A stretch of DNA of 64,000 nucleotides from Entamoeba invadens IP1 (Eukaryota; Evosea; Mastigamoebida; Endamoebidae). The notes below the pieces were generated by a model that was not told where the DNA came from, did not search any database, and saw nothing but the letters and a program-made list of their open reading frames with translations. Below are positions 11,630 to 22,697 of this stretch, piece after piece. Location: NCBI RefSeq assembly GCF_000330505.1, contig NW_004191777.1, positions 820,822 through 884,821 on the forward strand. Reading direction: 5' to 3'. The position numbers and the translations under genes are program-made. Position 1 is the first letter of the stretch. Every line of letters begins with the position of its first letter.

Positions 11630-12937
11630 ATGGACGTAACGACTTCCACGCTTATCAAATCACTTCTTTTGGAATTGATAAGTCCAAAGCTTCAATCTTC
11701 TCCAAAAGATTTGACAGACAAAGTTAAAGACGAGATATCAAAATACACTCACGACGTCACACTCGAACCTTTCACAACACACGACTATCTTACAAAGTAT
11801 AAATACCATATGATATCTGTATTCTTCTTCATATTGGTTCTCATCTCTTTAGCTTCCCCAGCAACTACCAGTATCATTTCCGTCCTCTTTGTCTTCTTTC
11901 ATTATTTGGTATACCACGCACGCTTCTTTGATATCACAAAGTACTTACCTGGGAAATCCGCAAATAACATTTTTGCATACCTCCCCACAGAAAATGTCGA
12001 AAGTGCAAAAACAGTGTTGGTTATAGCACACACTGATAAGACCAAAAAGGACGTGAGCCGACGTGGTCCAGTCATCCAAGTCATTATGAACGTCGCAATT
12101 TACTTGTTGACGCTTTGTGCGTTAATTGGGTTTGTTGGGGGATTTTTCTTCGGAGACTATTTGCTGTATCCAGTCATCTCAATTTCGTCAGTCCTTTGTG
12201 TCATTCTGTCGCTGAGTATAATTAAATACTCGGCGTTAGGGGATATACAAGGTATCGCAACAACATCATGTGCGATTGAAATCTTAAACAAATTCAGTGG
12301 AAAATACGGGGGAAATTCCTGCGACAATTCTGATAAAAAAGAAAAGCAGAAAGTCAATTTAGCAATTTTAATTGTTCCAACGAATTCAGAAAGGCACGAA
12401 GGAGTTAAAGCGTTTATGACAACACACGACAAAGACAAGAGAGTGAATCCAGAGAGTACCACAGTCATTTGTCTCGACCAATTAGACGACAGCGGTAATA
12501 TTCGTGTTTTAAAAAGAGAAGGATTTTCAGTGTATAACACCGAAGTAATGCAACGACTTGTCGAAGCATCTCAAGAGGAAGGAATCAAGTTATTTGAAAC
12601 CATTAACATACTTCGAACACCATTCACTAATGCATCAGAGTGTAATAAAATATATAAAGTGGCTGCCATTCAATCATTATGTAGAACATCGACTCGGGTC
12701 GAAAGAGATGGTATAGAGTATTTGGCTAGTCTCGACGGAATCGAGATGATGATTCATGAGGATCAAATTAAAACAATAAACGATGTTTCTGAAGTCATCA
12801 TGAAATACATAACACTTGAAGAAACACCAATCGGTGACAAAGAAAACACTTCTAAGAAGTCAGAGAGTTTCGAGGAAGAAAACACACACTTTGCAGAGGA
12901 CAAAGGTCTCCTCAATTCTGTAGTGATTGATGATTAA
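11630..12937 (+). CDS. Membrane-embedded M28-like metallopeptidase homologue
   Basis: 435 aa from the ATG at 11630; an upstream non-ATG extension is discarded. Order of parts: a soluble N-terminus, two hydrophobic segments (about 61-93), a first metal-site motif A-H134-T-D136, two more hydrophobic segments (about 149-199), then D205, S253-E254-R255-H256-E257-G, D283 in CLDQLDD, and H376 in MIHEDQIKTIN. The spacing and the ending H-x-x-D-x-I-x-x-I match the M28 aminopeptidase fold (HxD ... D ... EE-x-G ... D ... H), but the second Glu of the EE pair is Arg. The transmembrane pair inserted between the first and second metal ligands is unusual. The tail is acidic and cytosolic-looking. Zinc peptidase activity is possible but not assured. 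Confidence 0.6.
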   Translation: MDVTTSTLIKSLLLELISPKLQSSPKDLTDKVKDEISKYTHDVTLEPFTTHDYLTKYKYHMISVFFFILVLISLASPATTSIISVLFVFFHYLVYHARFFDITKYLPGKSANNIFAYLPTENVESAKTVLVIAHTDKTKKDVSRRGPVIQVIMNVAIYLLTLCALIGFVGGFFFGDYLLYPVISISSVLCVILSLSIIKYSALGDIQGIATTSCAIEILNKFSGKYGGNSCDNSDKKEKQKVNLAILIVPTNSERHEGVKAFMTTHDKDKRVNPESTTVICLDQLDDSGNIRVLKREGFSVYNTEVMQRLVEASQEEGIKLFETINILRTPFTNASECNKIYKVAAIQSLCRTSTRVERDGIEYLASLDGIEMMIHEDQIKTINDVSEVIMKYITLEETPIGDKENTSKKSESFEEENTHFAEDKGLLNSVVIDD

Positions 12938-13592
12938 ATTTTGACTCGATAATTTTTTTAATTCGATTGTTGGTGGAACTTCAATGCACCTTTAATCATA
13001 TTTCTGAATTTTAAAAAACGTCCGTTATTTTTTTTTTTTCAAATCAACATATTTTTAAAAATTTAATAAATTTTTGGTTTCTATTTCTATTTTTGAATAA
13101 AACACTCCAATAATTTACTATATCTTATTGTGTAAGTTACTTAACTATAATTTCAAGAAATTATTATTAGAATCTTCTAATAAAAAAATATTATATAATA
13201 GTATATTTATACTATGAAAAAAGTTTATTATATATTTATTATATATATATAATATATAAAAAAATAACTATTATATTAATTATTAAACAAATAAATGGAA
13301 ACTCCAATTTTTTTTTATAATTTATTAATTAGTTTTAATTATTAATGTTTTATTAATTGCATAAAATAATTAAACCTGATTATACACACAAAGTTTGTTT
13401 AATATGACTGCCATTCTTAACCTAAGAACGCTGATTCAAATCCACTTATTTTCTATCCCCTCCCTTTGGGACCAACTGGAAAATACTATTTATTATTTCT
13501 TTTTATACAAAAAAATAAAATCAACAAATAATAAAAACCATACTTATTTTTTTCTTTTCAATTGATACATTATGCGCGGAAGTGTTCATAAC

Positions 13593-13676
13593 AGCACCAA
13601 CATCAAAACCTTTATTTAATGTTGGTGCTTTTTCTTATTGTTGATGTCTCAACAATAAAAAACAATTGTTGAGACA
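13593..13676. repeat. Two adjacent perfect hairpins
   Basis: agcaccaacat (13593-13603) pairs with atgttggtgct (13619-13629), an 11-bp stem with a 15-base loop. Sixteen bases on, tgtctcaacaat (13645-13656) pairs with attgttgagaca (13665-13676), a 12-bp stem with an 8-base loop. Both stems are perfect and GC-richer than the surroundings. Confidence 0.7.
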
Positions 13677-13962
13677 AGTGTTTTTTAATTATCATTCTGA
13701 GTGTTCAAAGACGTGTTCTTTATTAAAGTCGGAATCCTTTATTGAACTTATCAATTTGGGTTAGTTAGTTTGGTTATTTTTGTTTTTTTGTCAAAAATTA
13801 TTATATTATAATATTGATAAAATATAATTATTTTAAATAGTTAATTTTTATGTTAATTATATTTATTCAACATCTGTTTTTTTCATAATTAAAAAAGTGT
13901 ATGTAAATTCAAATCCTATAATTTTTATTATTTTTTCCAGTTCCTTCTTCCTAAGGTTAATA

Positions 13963-14144
13963 CAGTAAAACCTCCCAAGAGCGGTACCTCTGAAGAGCGG
14001 GTTCTCTCAAGAGCGGGCATTTTTTAGACCGAAACTAAAAATAGAGTTCTCTATCGAGCGGTTTTTAAGGTTTGATTGGCTAAAAATGCCCGCTCTTGAG
14101 AAAACAAAATTACCACGCCCTCCCGCTCTTGGGAGGTTTTACTG
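13963..14144. mobile_element. 182-bp MITE with AGAGCGG-rich ends
   Basis: Perfect 22-bp terminal inverted repeats begin cagtaaaacctcccaagagc and are flanked by TA on both sides (13961-13962 and 14145-14146). A second inverted block (tctcaagagcgggcattttt) lies further inside each arm. The motif AGAGCGG recurs several times, suggesting repeated transposase binding sites. TA target and CAGT start point to the Tc1/mariner/pogo superfamily. No ORF. Confidence 0.85.
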
Positions 14145-14417
14145 TATAGATAATCACTGGATCATCAAAACATAATTAAAAAAGCTGTCGTTTTTTTGAC
14201 TCGCTTATTATTACCTTCCATTTATTCAACAATCATAGTTGGTAATAAATGTACTACAAAACGGGATATTGTCGAAAATAAATTCTCCACCCATGCAGTT
14301 TGGCAAAAATGGAATACCAAACCCATAGAAAATATTACTAATTATATTTCCCGACTTTCATGGATTTTTTCGGAGTTTTCAACACGATTTATTCGAATAA
14401 AAATAAAACAAGAATAA

Positions 14418-17400
14418 TGGACGTTTTTATTCAACACTTTTGGGCCATTGAAAGTTCAAACCCAAAAGTGCATAATAACACATTAAAAAAGACTATAAAC
14501 AGCATAAATGAGATCATTGAATTTCAGACTATTTGAATGGAAATATAATTGGCGGATTTCAAAAGAGTTTAGTAGACAAAGAACTTGAAAAAGAAACAGG
14601 CTTGAAAAAGATTTATAGAAAATATTACTCAGTGAGAGGTGAAATAACTAAGAAAAGTGCCCAACTGAAAATGAAAAAAGAAACTAAGGAACTTGTTAAA
14701 ACTTACAGAAGGTTTTTCGGAAGAAAAATAATGATTCTGGCGGATATACCGACGTTCGTATTAAGACAAGTCATCCAATCGATTTGATGATGAAGACGTT
14801 ATATGAGGAGCGCTTCAATTTAATGCTTTCTGCTTTACTTCGAGATATCCCGAGTTTCGAGTGCACGTTCATTTCATCTGGTAATATGTTTAACTGTGAA
14901 GTTCATGTAGAGAATGAACAAGCAGCTAAAATGGTACTTCTTTTAACAAGTTTTTTTGACTCATATCACTATGTAGTTCTTAAAGATACTTTGACTGAAG
15001 ACGAACTTGCAAAGTACGCACTTTTTTTTAAATCTTCAACGGCACCATTTCACTCGTTAATTACCCGAGTTAAAGACAAAAAAAGTGGCAACTCACAACT
15101 GATAGGGTGTGTGGCTACTTCGAAAGAAGTTAACCCATCTATCACTGATGACTGGAAAGAACAACTCATCCACTTCATTGATAATGCAGATGTCGTTCCA
15201 GACGTTGCTCCACCACTCCCACCTAAAGGTCATAAAAATAAAAGTCTCCCACCGTTACCACCTCAAGAACAACAAGAAGGCCCTCCTCCTCCACTCCCAC
15301 CAAAGAAGTATGAAGGGTATAAGAAAAAGGACTTACCCCCTTGCCCACAACCTGAAGAAATTGAACAACAAGAACAATACGAGGAACATAACACGGAACA
15401 AAATGAGTACCAAACACAAACGAATATGTGAAAATACAACAACAAGACGTTGCGCCCCTGAACTCCAAAAGCAAGAACTCGAAAGGAGAACACAAAATTA
15501 TGTTGAAAAAGCTAAACAAATACTGAAAAGAGTCAGATCGTTGAAAATAAACAGGAACTCTCCCCTCGACTCAATAGATTCTCGTTGAGTTGTGACGCTT
15601 CAATTCAAAGCAATGACCAAACAACCACTAGAACACATAGAGATACAAAGGGTAGAGCTATGACAGTGTATGAAAAAGAAGAGGATGAGTATTACGAAGA
15701 CGTGTATTATGGAGATGGCTATTGGGGGGACGATGGTTTCTATTACGTGTACGACTATGAAACTAAAAGGTATTACCAAGGGGAACCTCCAGAAGACGAC
15801 ATTTATAGAAGTGAAAGTGTTGGAGAAACACAACACGAAGAAGGCCAATATAACGAGAAAGTAATTGTCGAAGAGGCCGATATAGTCGAAGAGAAACAAC
15901 CAGCTCAAATTGTTGAAAAACAAGAAGCTCCAATAGAAGAGAATGTTCCACTGCAAGATACTAAAGAAGTTAAAGACGAAATTATTGAAGAAAAACCACA
16001 AGTAAATGTTAATGAGAATCACAGCATTTCCATCTTAAAACCAGTGGAGAAAAAGACCGAAAAGAAGATAGAAAAACCAGTGGAAAACCCAATGGAAAGT
16101 GCTCCATTCGTCAAATTGAGAAAAGTCGAGAAACAAAAACCCGTTGAAACGCCACAAGAAGAAATACCAAAAGAGGAAGGGGCTCCTTTTGTTAAGTTGA
16201 GGAAAGTAGAAAAGAAAGAAGAGTCTCCAATGAAAAAAGAAGTCACCGCTGTTGAAGAGAAAAAAGAGGAAGTAAAAGTACCTCCAAAAGTTAAAGAAAA
16301 GGAAAAAACTCTTCAAAATTCACCACAAAAAGAGCTTAAAACACCCGAACAACCAAAAGAAAAAATCAAAACTGAAGAACCAAAAATTGAAGAACTTAAT
16401 CAAAAAGCAGCTGAAAATGTGTCTGAAAGTACGATTGAGACTATAAAAGAAAATGAAGTGGAAAAGGTTGTTGAAAAAGAAGAAAAAATAAAAGAAGCAG
16501 TCAAAGAAGAAAATAGTGCCGTCTTACAAGAAGTGAAAGAAGTCCAAGAAACTGTTGTTGAATCAAAATCAGAAGAAAAAGAAAAGGTAGTTGAAGCAAC
16601 ACCAGTGGAAGGATCTTTAGAGACAAAGCCTGAACTTGTTGAATCAAAGAAAGAAGAAATAAAAGAAGAAAAGAAAAATGATGTGGTTGATAATTTGGTT
16701 GATGCGCTGTTAGTAGACGAACAATTTGTCCCAAAGTCTGGATTTGATGATTTACCAAAAGAAGAAACAAAAATAGTCGAAGCACCAAAAGAAGAGAAAA
16801 AAGAAGAAGAACCGACAGAACCAAAACCTGAAGGAAAAGAAGCTTCAGATGAGGCTCAAACAGAGGGAGTGACACAAGAGGTGAAAGAAGAGGAACCTCC
16901 AAAGGTCGAACCACCACGGATTTCTGTCAACGACTTGTGTGAAGGTGCTGTCACACGGCCATCTGTTGCACGACGACCCGGTCGTGGGGGTAAAGGAAGA
17001 AAAGCTGCTTCGAAGAATTTGATAGACACGCACAAAGCGATGCGGACGGAGACAAACGACAAAGACGAAGAGAAGAATGGCGTTCCCAAACTGGCTAAAA
17101 GTACTGTTGAGTCTGTGAGTGAAGAAGACACTCAAATCAAACCGAAGAAACCGATGGGGATATCTATGGGTGGTGGGATGATGGGGATGCCTGCAATCAC
17201 ATTAGCCGACCTACAAAAGGGTAAACAACACAAACAACCCAAACCTGCTTTATCACCACGTAAAGCAGTTGAGATGCGTAAAAAGGAGGAAGAAAAGAAA
17301 GAAGAGAAGAAGAAGAACAGTGGAGGACTTTTAGGGTTCTTAAAGAAAGAGGAGAAAAAAGAGGAGAAGAAGGAAGAACCCAAGAAAGAAGTCAAAAAAG

Positions 17401-17804
17401 CGACGAAAGAAGTGAAGAAAGAGATCAAAGAACCAATTAAGGAACAAAAAGAAAACAGTAATACTCTACCTTTCCAAGTCAAGCTGCGTACTAGTGGATC
17501 CGGTCCTAAGACTACACCACCAGTACCAGCCCAACAACCATCAACACAACATGTACAAAGAAATTCATTGGGGAACGCATCAAGTGCACTTCACCCAGTC
17601 GGTGGATCTAGCACATTGAAGAAAGGAAATTTAACTGGTCCACAAAGTTCACCAACACCATCGGGAAGCTCATCGACGTCGCCATTTTCAGTGAAATTGA
17701 AATCGTCGTCCTCAAAGACGGTAGTGAAGTCGACTAGTCCTAAAGTGGAAGAAGAAGGAGAGACGGAGTTGCAGAAGAAACTCAGGCTTAGAAGAGGAAA
17801 TTAA
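14418..17804 (+). CDS. Probable BAR-like, proline-rich, WH2-like cytoskeletal protein; frame broken in the 5' third
   Basis: From the ATG at 14418 a continuous protein-like reading exists only if the frame slips back one base several times. Segments are frame 0 to about 14458, frame 2 to about 14526, frame 1 to about 14708, frame 0 to about 15420, then mixed frames to about 15550, then frame 0 cleanly to 17804. Slips sit at or beside A runs. The N-terminal third is helical (LKKTINSINEIIEFQ, FQKSLVDKELEKETG, YRKYYSVRGEITKKS) and BAR/F-BAR-like by eye. Next come APPLPPK, LPPLPP and PPPPLPPKK (SH3 or profilin targets), a Tyr/Asp-rich patch, a long Glu/Lys/Pro region, FVKLRKVEK twice, a WH2-like ITLADLQKGKQ, and two PFxVKL motifs near the end. 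Two separate genes (14787-15431 and 15661-17804), an intron near 15428-15576, or a pseudogene remain alternatives. Confidence 0.5.
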
Positions 17805-17887
17805 GTTTCACACATTTATTAATACTTTTTTGGGTTTGGAACTATAAGAGATAATTTTGTGCGAACTTTTTAGTTCTCAGATATTTC

Positions 17888-20800
17888 ATGTCAACACCAA
17901 ACAACGACACCACTGATGATCAGAAGGATCTATTCCGAAGGTCACAAGTCATCCCAAAAAGAAAGAGAGAGTTCATCATCGTCGGTAATAAAATTGCGTA
18001 CGCAACACAAGACGCATTAGTTAGTTTCATCTCGGAGTCTTGTTGTGGTTTGTCGTTTTTCATTTCTGATATTTTCGAATAGGAACAGATACATTTGTTT
18101 CATGTTGTTCTTTATCGTGTAAGAGCGATAAATTATAGATACATTATAACTTGTATACTAGAATAATATAGTAGTAAATGGAATTAGAAATTCAATCCGG
18201 TTGAGTCAAACTAAAAATAGAAAATCATTATAGTATAGTTATTTAATTAATGATTGTTAATATATAGACAACGTAACTCGAGAGGCGTTTGTATTCACAT
18301 TTCGATGTTACACAGAACAGAACGTCGTCTTGCAAAAGTTTTTGGAGATATATCAAGCGAACCCAAAGCAACACGAAACTATTATAGATATCATGATACA
18401 ATATATCTCTAAAGTCATGACAATATCTGATAAGACGACTTTGGACTTAATGAATACACTCATAAAACTCCATCATATAGAAGACCCAGCTAAGGCAGAT
18501 TACTTGGAGGCGTTACTTTCAAAATCTCAAACGCAAATATTTATCCCTCCTACAACAGCTGATACAACACTTTCTCAACAAATGTTTGACTTGGACTATT
18601 TGAGACAACAAAAAGTATTTGAACCTTCGAAGAGTCCACAACCAAAATTTGGCGAAATTCCGCCATCAAAATCGCCAAATTTACAAAAGCAGTCGATTGT
18701 CATTGGACAGAAACCAATTTTGGTCGACAACCCAAGTGCAGTCAAAAAGGTCTCCGACGACTTGCAACAGCCGACTTCTCGTGTCCAGACATCTTATTTT
18801 GGGAATGTGAATTTGTCGCAGACAGTGGCTTACCCCAAAACAGATCGTTCAAACGTTCGAACTAAATTGCCACAAACACTTCCGATCTATTTATCCGAGT
18901 TGGACTTCATCAATATACCCGCAAAGGTCTTTGCACAGCAAATCACATTAATCGAGTTCAACAAGTTCATTGCGATTCCAATCTCTGAGTTGTACTTTTG
19001 GGACTCTTCTCAGAGAGAAAACTCTTCTCCGAACATCATGGATTTCTTAGAACACAACAAAAAGATGTCGCATTGGTATATCCAACTGTTGTTACTCTCA
19101 CCGAAATCAAGAAGACTCCAAGTGTTACGCAGATTAATAGAGGTTGGAGTCCGAATGAATGATTTAAATAACTGGAGTGGCTTGGTAGAGGTCACTACGG
19201 CACTTGATGCGTTTCCAGTGTATAGGCTTCAGAAATTATTTTTGCAGTTAGACGAGAACGACATCGAGAATCTGAGGCGAATAAAAGAGATGGGGAGTAT
19301 GGACGAATTGTTAATGAACGACAATGGGATCATCCCTGGCGCTTGTGTTCCATTTATTCAAAAGTATTTAAAAAAGTTTGTGGACATCAATAAAATGATG
19401 CGGCCGAGTATCATGGCGAACGACTTCACTTTGATTAACGTGGAGAAGTGCAGAGCACTAAGTAAGTACATTATAGACTGGATTCAATGCACGAAGTATC
19501 CGTATCCATTTGGGTGTAATACTATTATACAAGACTGGATTTATAATTGTTTGGAGTGTGTAAAGTGTGAGGAGCGCATCGAAGCTGGGTGGAGTCTTAA
19601 AATCGAGCGCAAAAAGTTAAATGAAAGTGGGGAGAAAGTGTGTGACATTAATTTGCTTGAGTACTCGACGGAAGATATGGTCTTCCCCAATCGCGTGCAA
19701 GTTGGGGTTGGGTTGACGATATACAAATTGATGAATTTTTTGAATACGTCAGGGATCTTTGTGTTACTCCCAACACCAAAAAAGCCGCAAGGAATGATAT
19801 TATCAATAGATGACACCATTGGTAATATCATACTGAAAACGCAGAATTACATGACTGAAGACTCGATGTATGGCATAGTGAAAGAAATTGTCGAAATCAA
19901 AGTTGTCTTGGCTTCACATGAGAAGCCGACGGACATATTCCGATTAAAAAGGATATGGGTGGACCCGACACAGAGTGTAGTGCAAAATATCATTTGGATC
20001 AAACACGTGTTGGGTATCGAAGACACGTTTGAAGGGGAATTCTATGATGAAAAGTATCTGTTCTTGTGGAGAGAAGACATTTTCTCGCAATTCCAAGTGC
20101 TTTCGCCGTTCAGTAAGAATGTGTTTAAGACCGATGGGGTACTCATGTTGGTACCAGCACGAAATGTAGTAGCTCCAATAGACTTGGACAATAGTGCAGA
20201 GAGATTTGAAGTGACAATGGGAGTACTGGAAGGTATTGAGTCTGATAATAAGACCAAAATGACGTGTTACACGATGGTCATGAGAAACTCGTTACTGTAT
20301 TTCTATTCACAAAAAGATACGCATGTGATAGCATTAGGGTATTACAAAGTGAAGGTAATTTATGATGTGAAACGAGATGAAAACCTCATACTCTTAGTTG
20401 AATGTAGTGACTCTTCTGAGATGAATGGGGTTATTATTATTCTTGATAAAAGTAAAGTGAAAGAAGCGACATTCTCGACACTTGATTTGGCAGAGAAGTT
20501 GTCACAGTTTTGTGTGTCGTCACAAGGGAAAAGGTGTATAGGTGTTGCTCTTGAGAATTTAGGTGGGAATGGGATACCACGGATATACGACGAGTTGTTG
20601 AATTGCGTGTTTACAACCGAGGACTTAGCTATGAGTGATTCCTATTTTGATATCACATATGCACCTAAAAAGTTTATGGAAGGGATGCTAAAAATAGAAG
20701 ATGGTGTTATCCCAGCCGACCCAATAGTATGTTCGCAGCTCTTAGTTTTATTATTTAAAATNNNNNNNNNNNNNNNNNNNNNNNNNNNNNNNNNNNNNNN

Positions 20801-21717
20801 NNNNNNNNNNNNNNNNNNNNNNNNNNNNNNNNNNNNNNNNNNNNNNNNNNNNNNNNNNNNNATTATTTAAAATGCAAAGCCGGACTACATATGAGAAGAA
20901 GTTAATGTTTGTTATAACATACCATTCACTTATTAGAAATTGCTACAAACAAATTGAAGAAGCAAACAAACTGGGGCAAGACGATGTCATTAAAAACGTG
21001 AAGAAGACTAAGGACCACTATATAGCTTCCGCCTTCCAAATATTAACACCACAGAAACAAAGTGTATTACTGGGTATGTGTAAAGTCCTTGACTTGTGGT
21101 GTCGCGACAAACAATCGAGAAAGGTCCGAGCTGCTGAGATACTTGAAGGAATTGTCATGAAGGACATTCCACTTGAATTGGTTCATGACATAGCACAACT
21201 GAAAATACCAAAAGGAGTGTTAACAGAGCAACGATATGACAATGTATGGCCACTCACTTTATATAACTCGGGACAATTGAATATATTTAATAGTGTTATT
21301 GGCAACATTATTCAAAAAATGGAAGACAATAATTGGGAGGACTATATCATGACTACTGAAAAGAAAATCACAACGACAAGTACAAGTATTAAAATCGATC
21401 GCACTGACCCTATTTGGAGAGAACCGATTTTCTCAATCATTTTAAACAGTGGAGTTGTTGCAGAAACCATTTTAGTCGCAGTTCGAGGTAAAATGATTGA
21501 TAACCCTCTCAGCGATTATGAGGCAATCGATGTCGAAGGAATGCAAAAAGCTTTCATCCGAAATTTGAACTGTTGCGATAGAAGGAGAGTACTCAAAAAC
21601 TGTGACGTCAGAAGTAAAGTAACAAGAAGTATGTCACTTTACCCTGGAGCGTCAAAAATGACACTGGCTGAAATGCTTCAAAATATAGATAATGGGTTTG
21701 ACGTAAGTTTATTGTGA
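17888..21717 (+). CDS. RasGEF with N-terminal REM domain; assembly gap inside
   Basis: Exon 1 is 17888-18047; a 220-base GTTTGT...TATAG intron follows; exon 2 runs 18268-21717 across the 100-N gap. The REM (RasGEF-N) domain straddles the splice (KIAYATQDALVSFI then AFVFTFRCYTEQN). The CDC25 catalytic domain starts near residue 267 (PAKVFAQQITLIEFNKF) and includes NNWSGLVEVTTALDAFPVYRL, the conserved region of the catalytic hairpin. Downstream is a PH-like beta-rich stretch and a part beginning IPRIYDELLNCVF that recalls RhoGAP starts, weakly. It should load GTP onto a Ras-family GTPase at membranes. If the duplicated bases at the gap are collapsed the product is 1165 aa. Confidence 0.85.
20762..20861. 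other. Assembly gap of exactly 100 N
   Basis: A run of 100 N inside the RasGEF coding region. The 12 bases before it (20750-20761) and the 12 after it (20862-20873) are identical, attatttaaaat. Merging them keeps the reading frame, so the true gap is probably zero or negative. Confidence 0.95.
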
Positions 21718-22676
21718 GTTTTTTTAGTTCAAGTTTGATGTTTTCATTTTGTTTCATAAAATTTAGTAATATATAGTAAATTTCAATTATTAAACAAGTA
21801 ATAACTATTTTCAAAACATTTGTAATTTCTATATTGTTCGATTATTTTTAAATTGATTCGTTTTCCCAATTCAAAACTATTTTTTTTATATTTCAAATTT
21901 TAATTGATATAATAGATTTTTTTATTATATTTAAAAAGGAAGAACAAAGTTTGGTTTTAATTCAAATAATTTGGGTCACACAAGTTGAAAGATTCTTTGA
22001 TGAGAGATTTTTGATTCATTTGATTTTTTTCATTACAGTAGCTGTTATTATTACTTTATTTATTATTTAAGTTCATTTATATTATTTTATAATATAGGTC
22101 GTTAGATAACTAAGTATATGGTTAATTAACTATATAGTTTTTAGATTACTTCTCAAATAAGAACACATTTTATGAAAGTATTACCAAAAAAATATTGATA
22201 AAACCAAAATATTTAATTTATTTTTATTATTTGTTTAACTTTTTATAATAATATAATTATAATAAAGCAGGTCCTTTTTCTTTGTCGATTCGGGTATTGA
22301 TTTCATTTAAAAAAATGACAATAATTAAAAAAATATCTAAAAAGCCATTTAAAAAAATATGTTTTTTAAATTAAAATTTAAAAAGTTAAAATTGCCGAAC
22401 ACAAAATAAAAATTAACAAAAGCGGACTGTTATTTACATAAAAAAAACTTTTTTCAATAAAAAACGGCACAAAGAATAGCATGTTACAAACACATGAAAG
22501 AAATAATATATGTAATACAAACAATGTTCAAAAAATGGGTTTAAAAAGCATTCAAATATATTCAAACAAAACATTTAAAAAAATTGAAAAAAGTTCGAAT
22601 AATTTCTTTATGTGTTTAACTGTTTTACTCTTTAAAAGTAATTCGAGCCAAATGGCATATAAGAGTTAATAATCTC
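21718..22676. other. AT-rich intergenic spacer
   Basis: About 1 kb of A/T-rich sequence after the RasGEF. The only frame (22481-22669) is Asn/Lys/Ser-rich and has no recognisable domain. A GTAAGT occurs six codons before the RasGEF stop, but no plausible further exon follows within a normal intron distance. Confidence 0.6.
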
Positions 22677-22685
22677 AAAAATTCA
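22677..22685 (+). promoter_or_regulatory. Initiator-like element before the lysozyme
   Basis: AAAAATTCA at 22677-22685 matches the Entamoeba initiator consensus as I know it. It lies 12 bases before the ATG at 22698, fitting the very short leaders of this genus. A TATA-like catataag lies about 20 bases upstream. Confidence 0.55.
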
Positions 22686-22697
22686 TTTTTGTCGAAG

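Larger units (their letters stand above)
12938..14417. other. AT-rich spacer with hairpins and one MITE
   Basis: No supported gene. The stretch contains long A/T simple sequence (13180-13330), two adjacent perfect hairpins (13593-13676) and a MITE (13963-14144), each listed separately. A short frame at 14196-14417 lacks an ATG and recognisable content. It could be a relic exon but I do not call it. Confidence 0.6.

Noticed and set aside
13403..13455. tRNA-like 3' half (gattcaaatcc)
   Set aside because: The stem around the loop does not pair and no acceptor or anticodon arm is present.
14196..14417. Frame upstream of the BAR-like gene as a first exon
   Set aside because: No ATG, no good donor, and the next ATG at 14418 starts a better protein.
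21680..21760. GTAAGT near the RasGEF stop as an intron donor
   Set aside because: The nearest acceptor would make a 25-30 base intron and add no sensible sequence.
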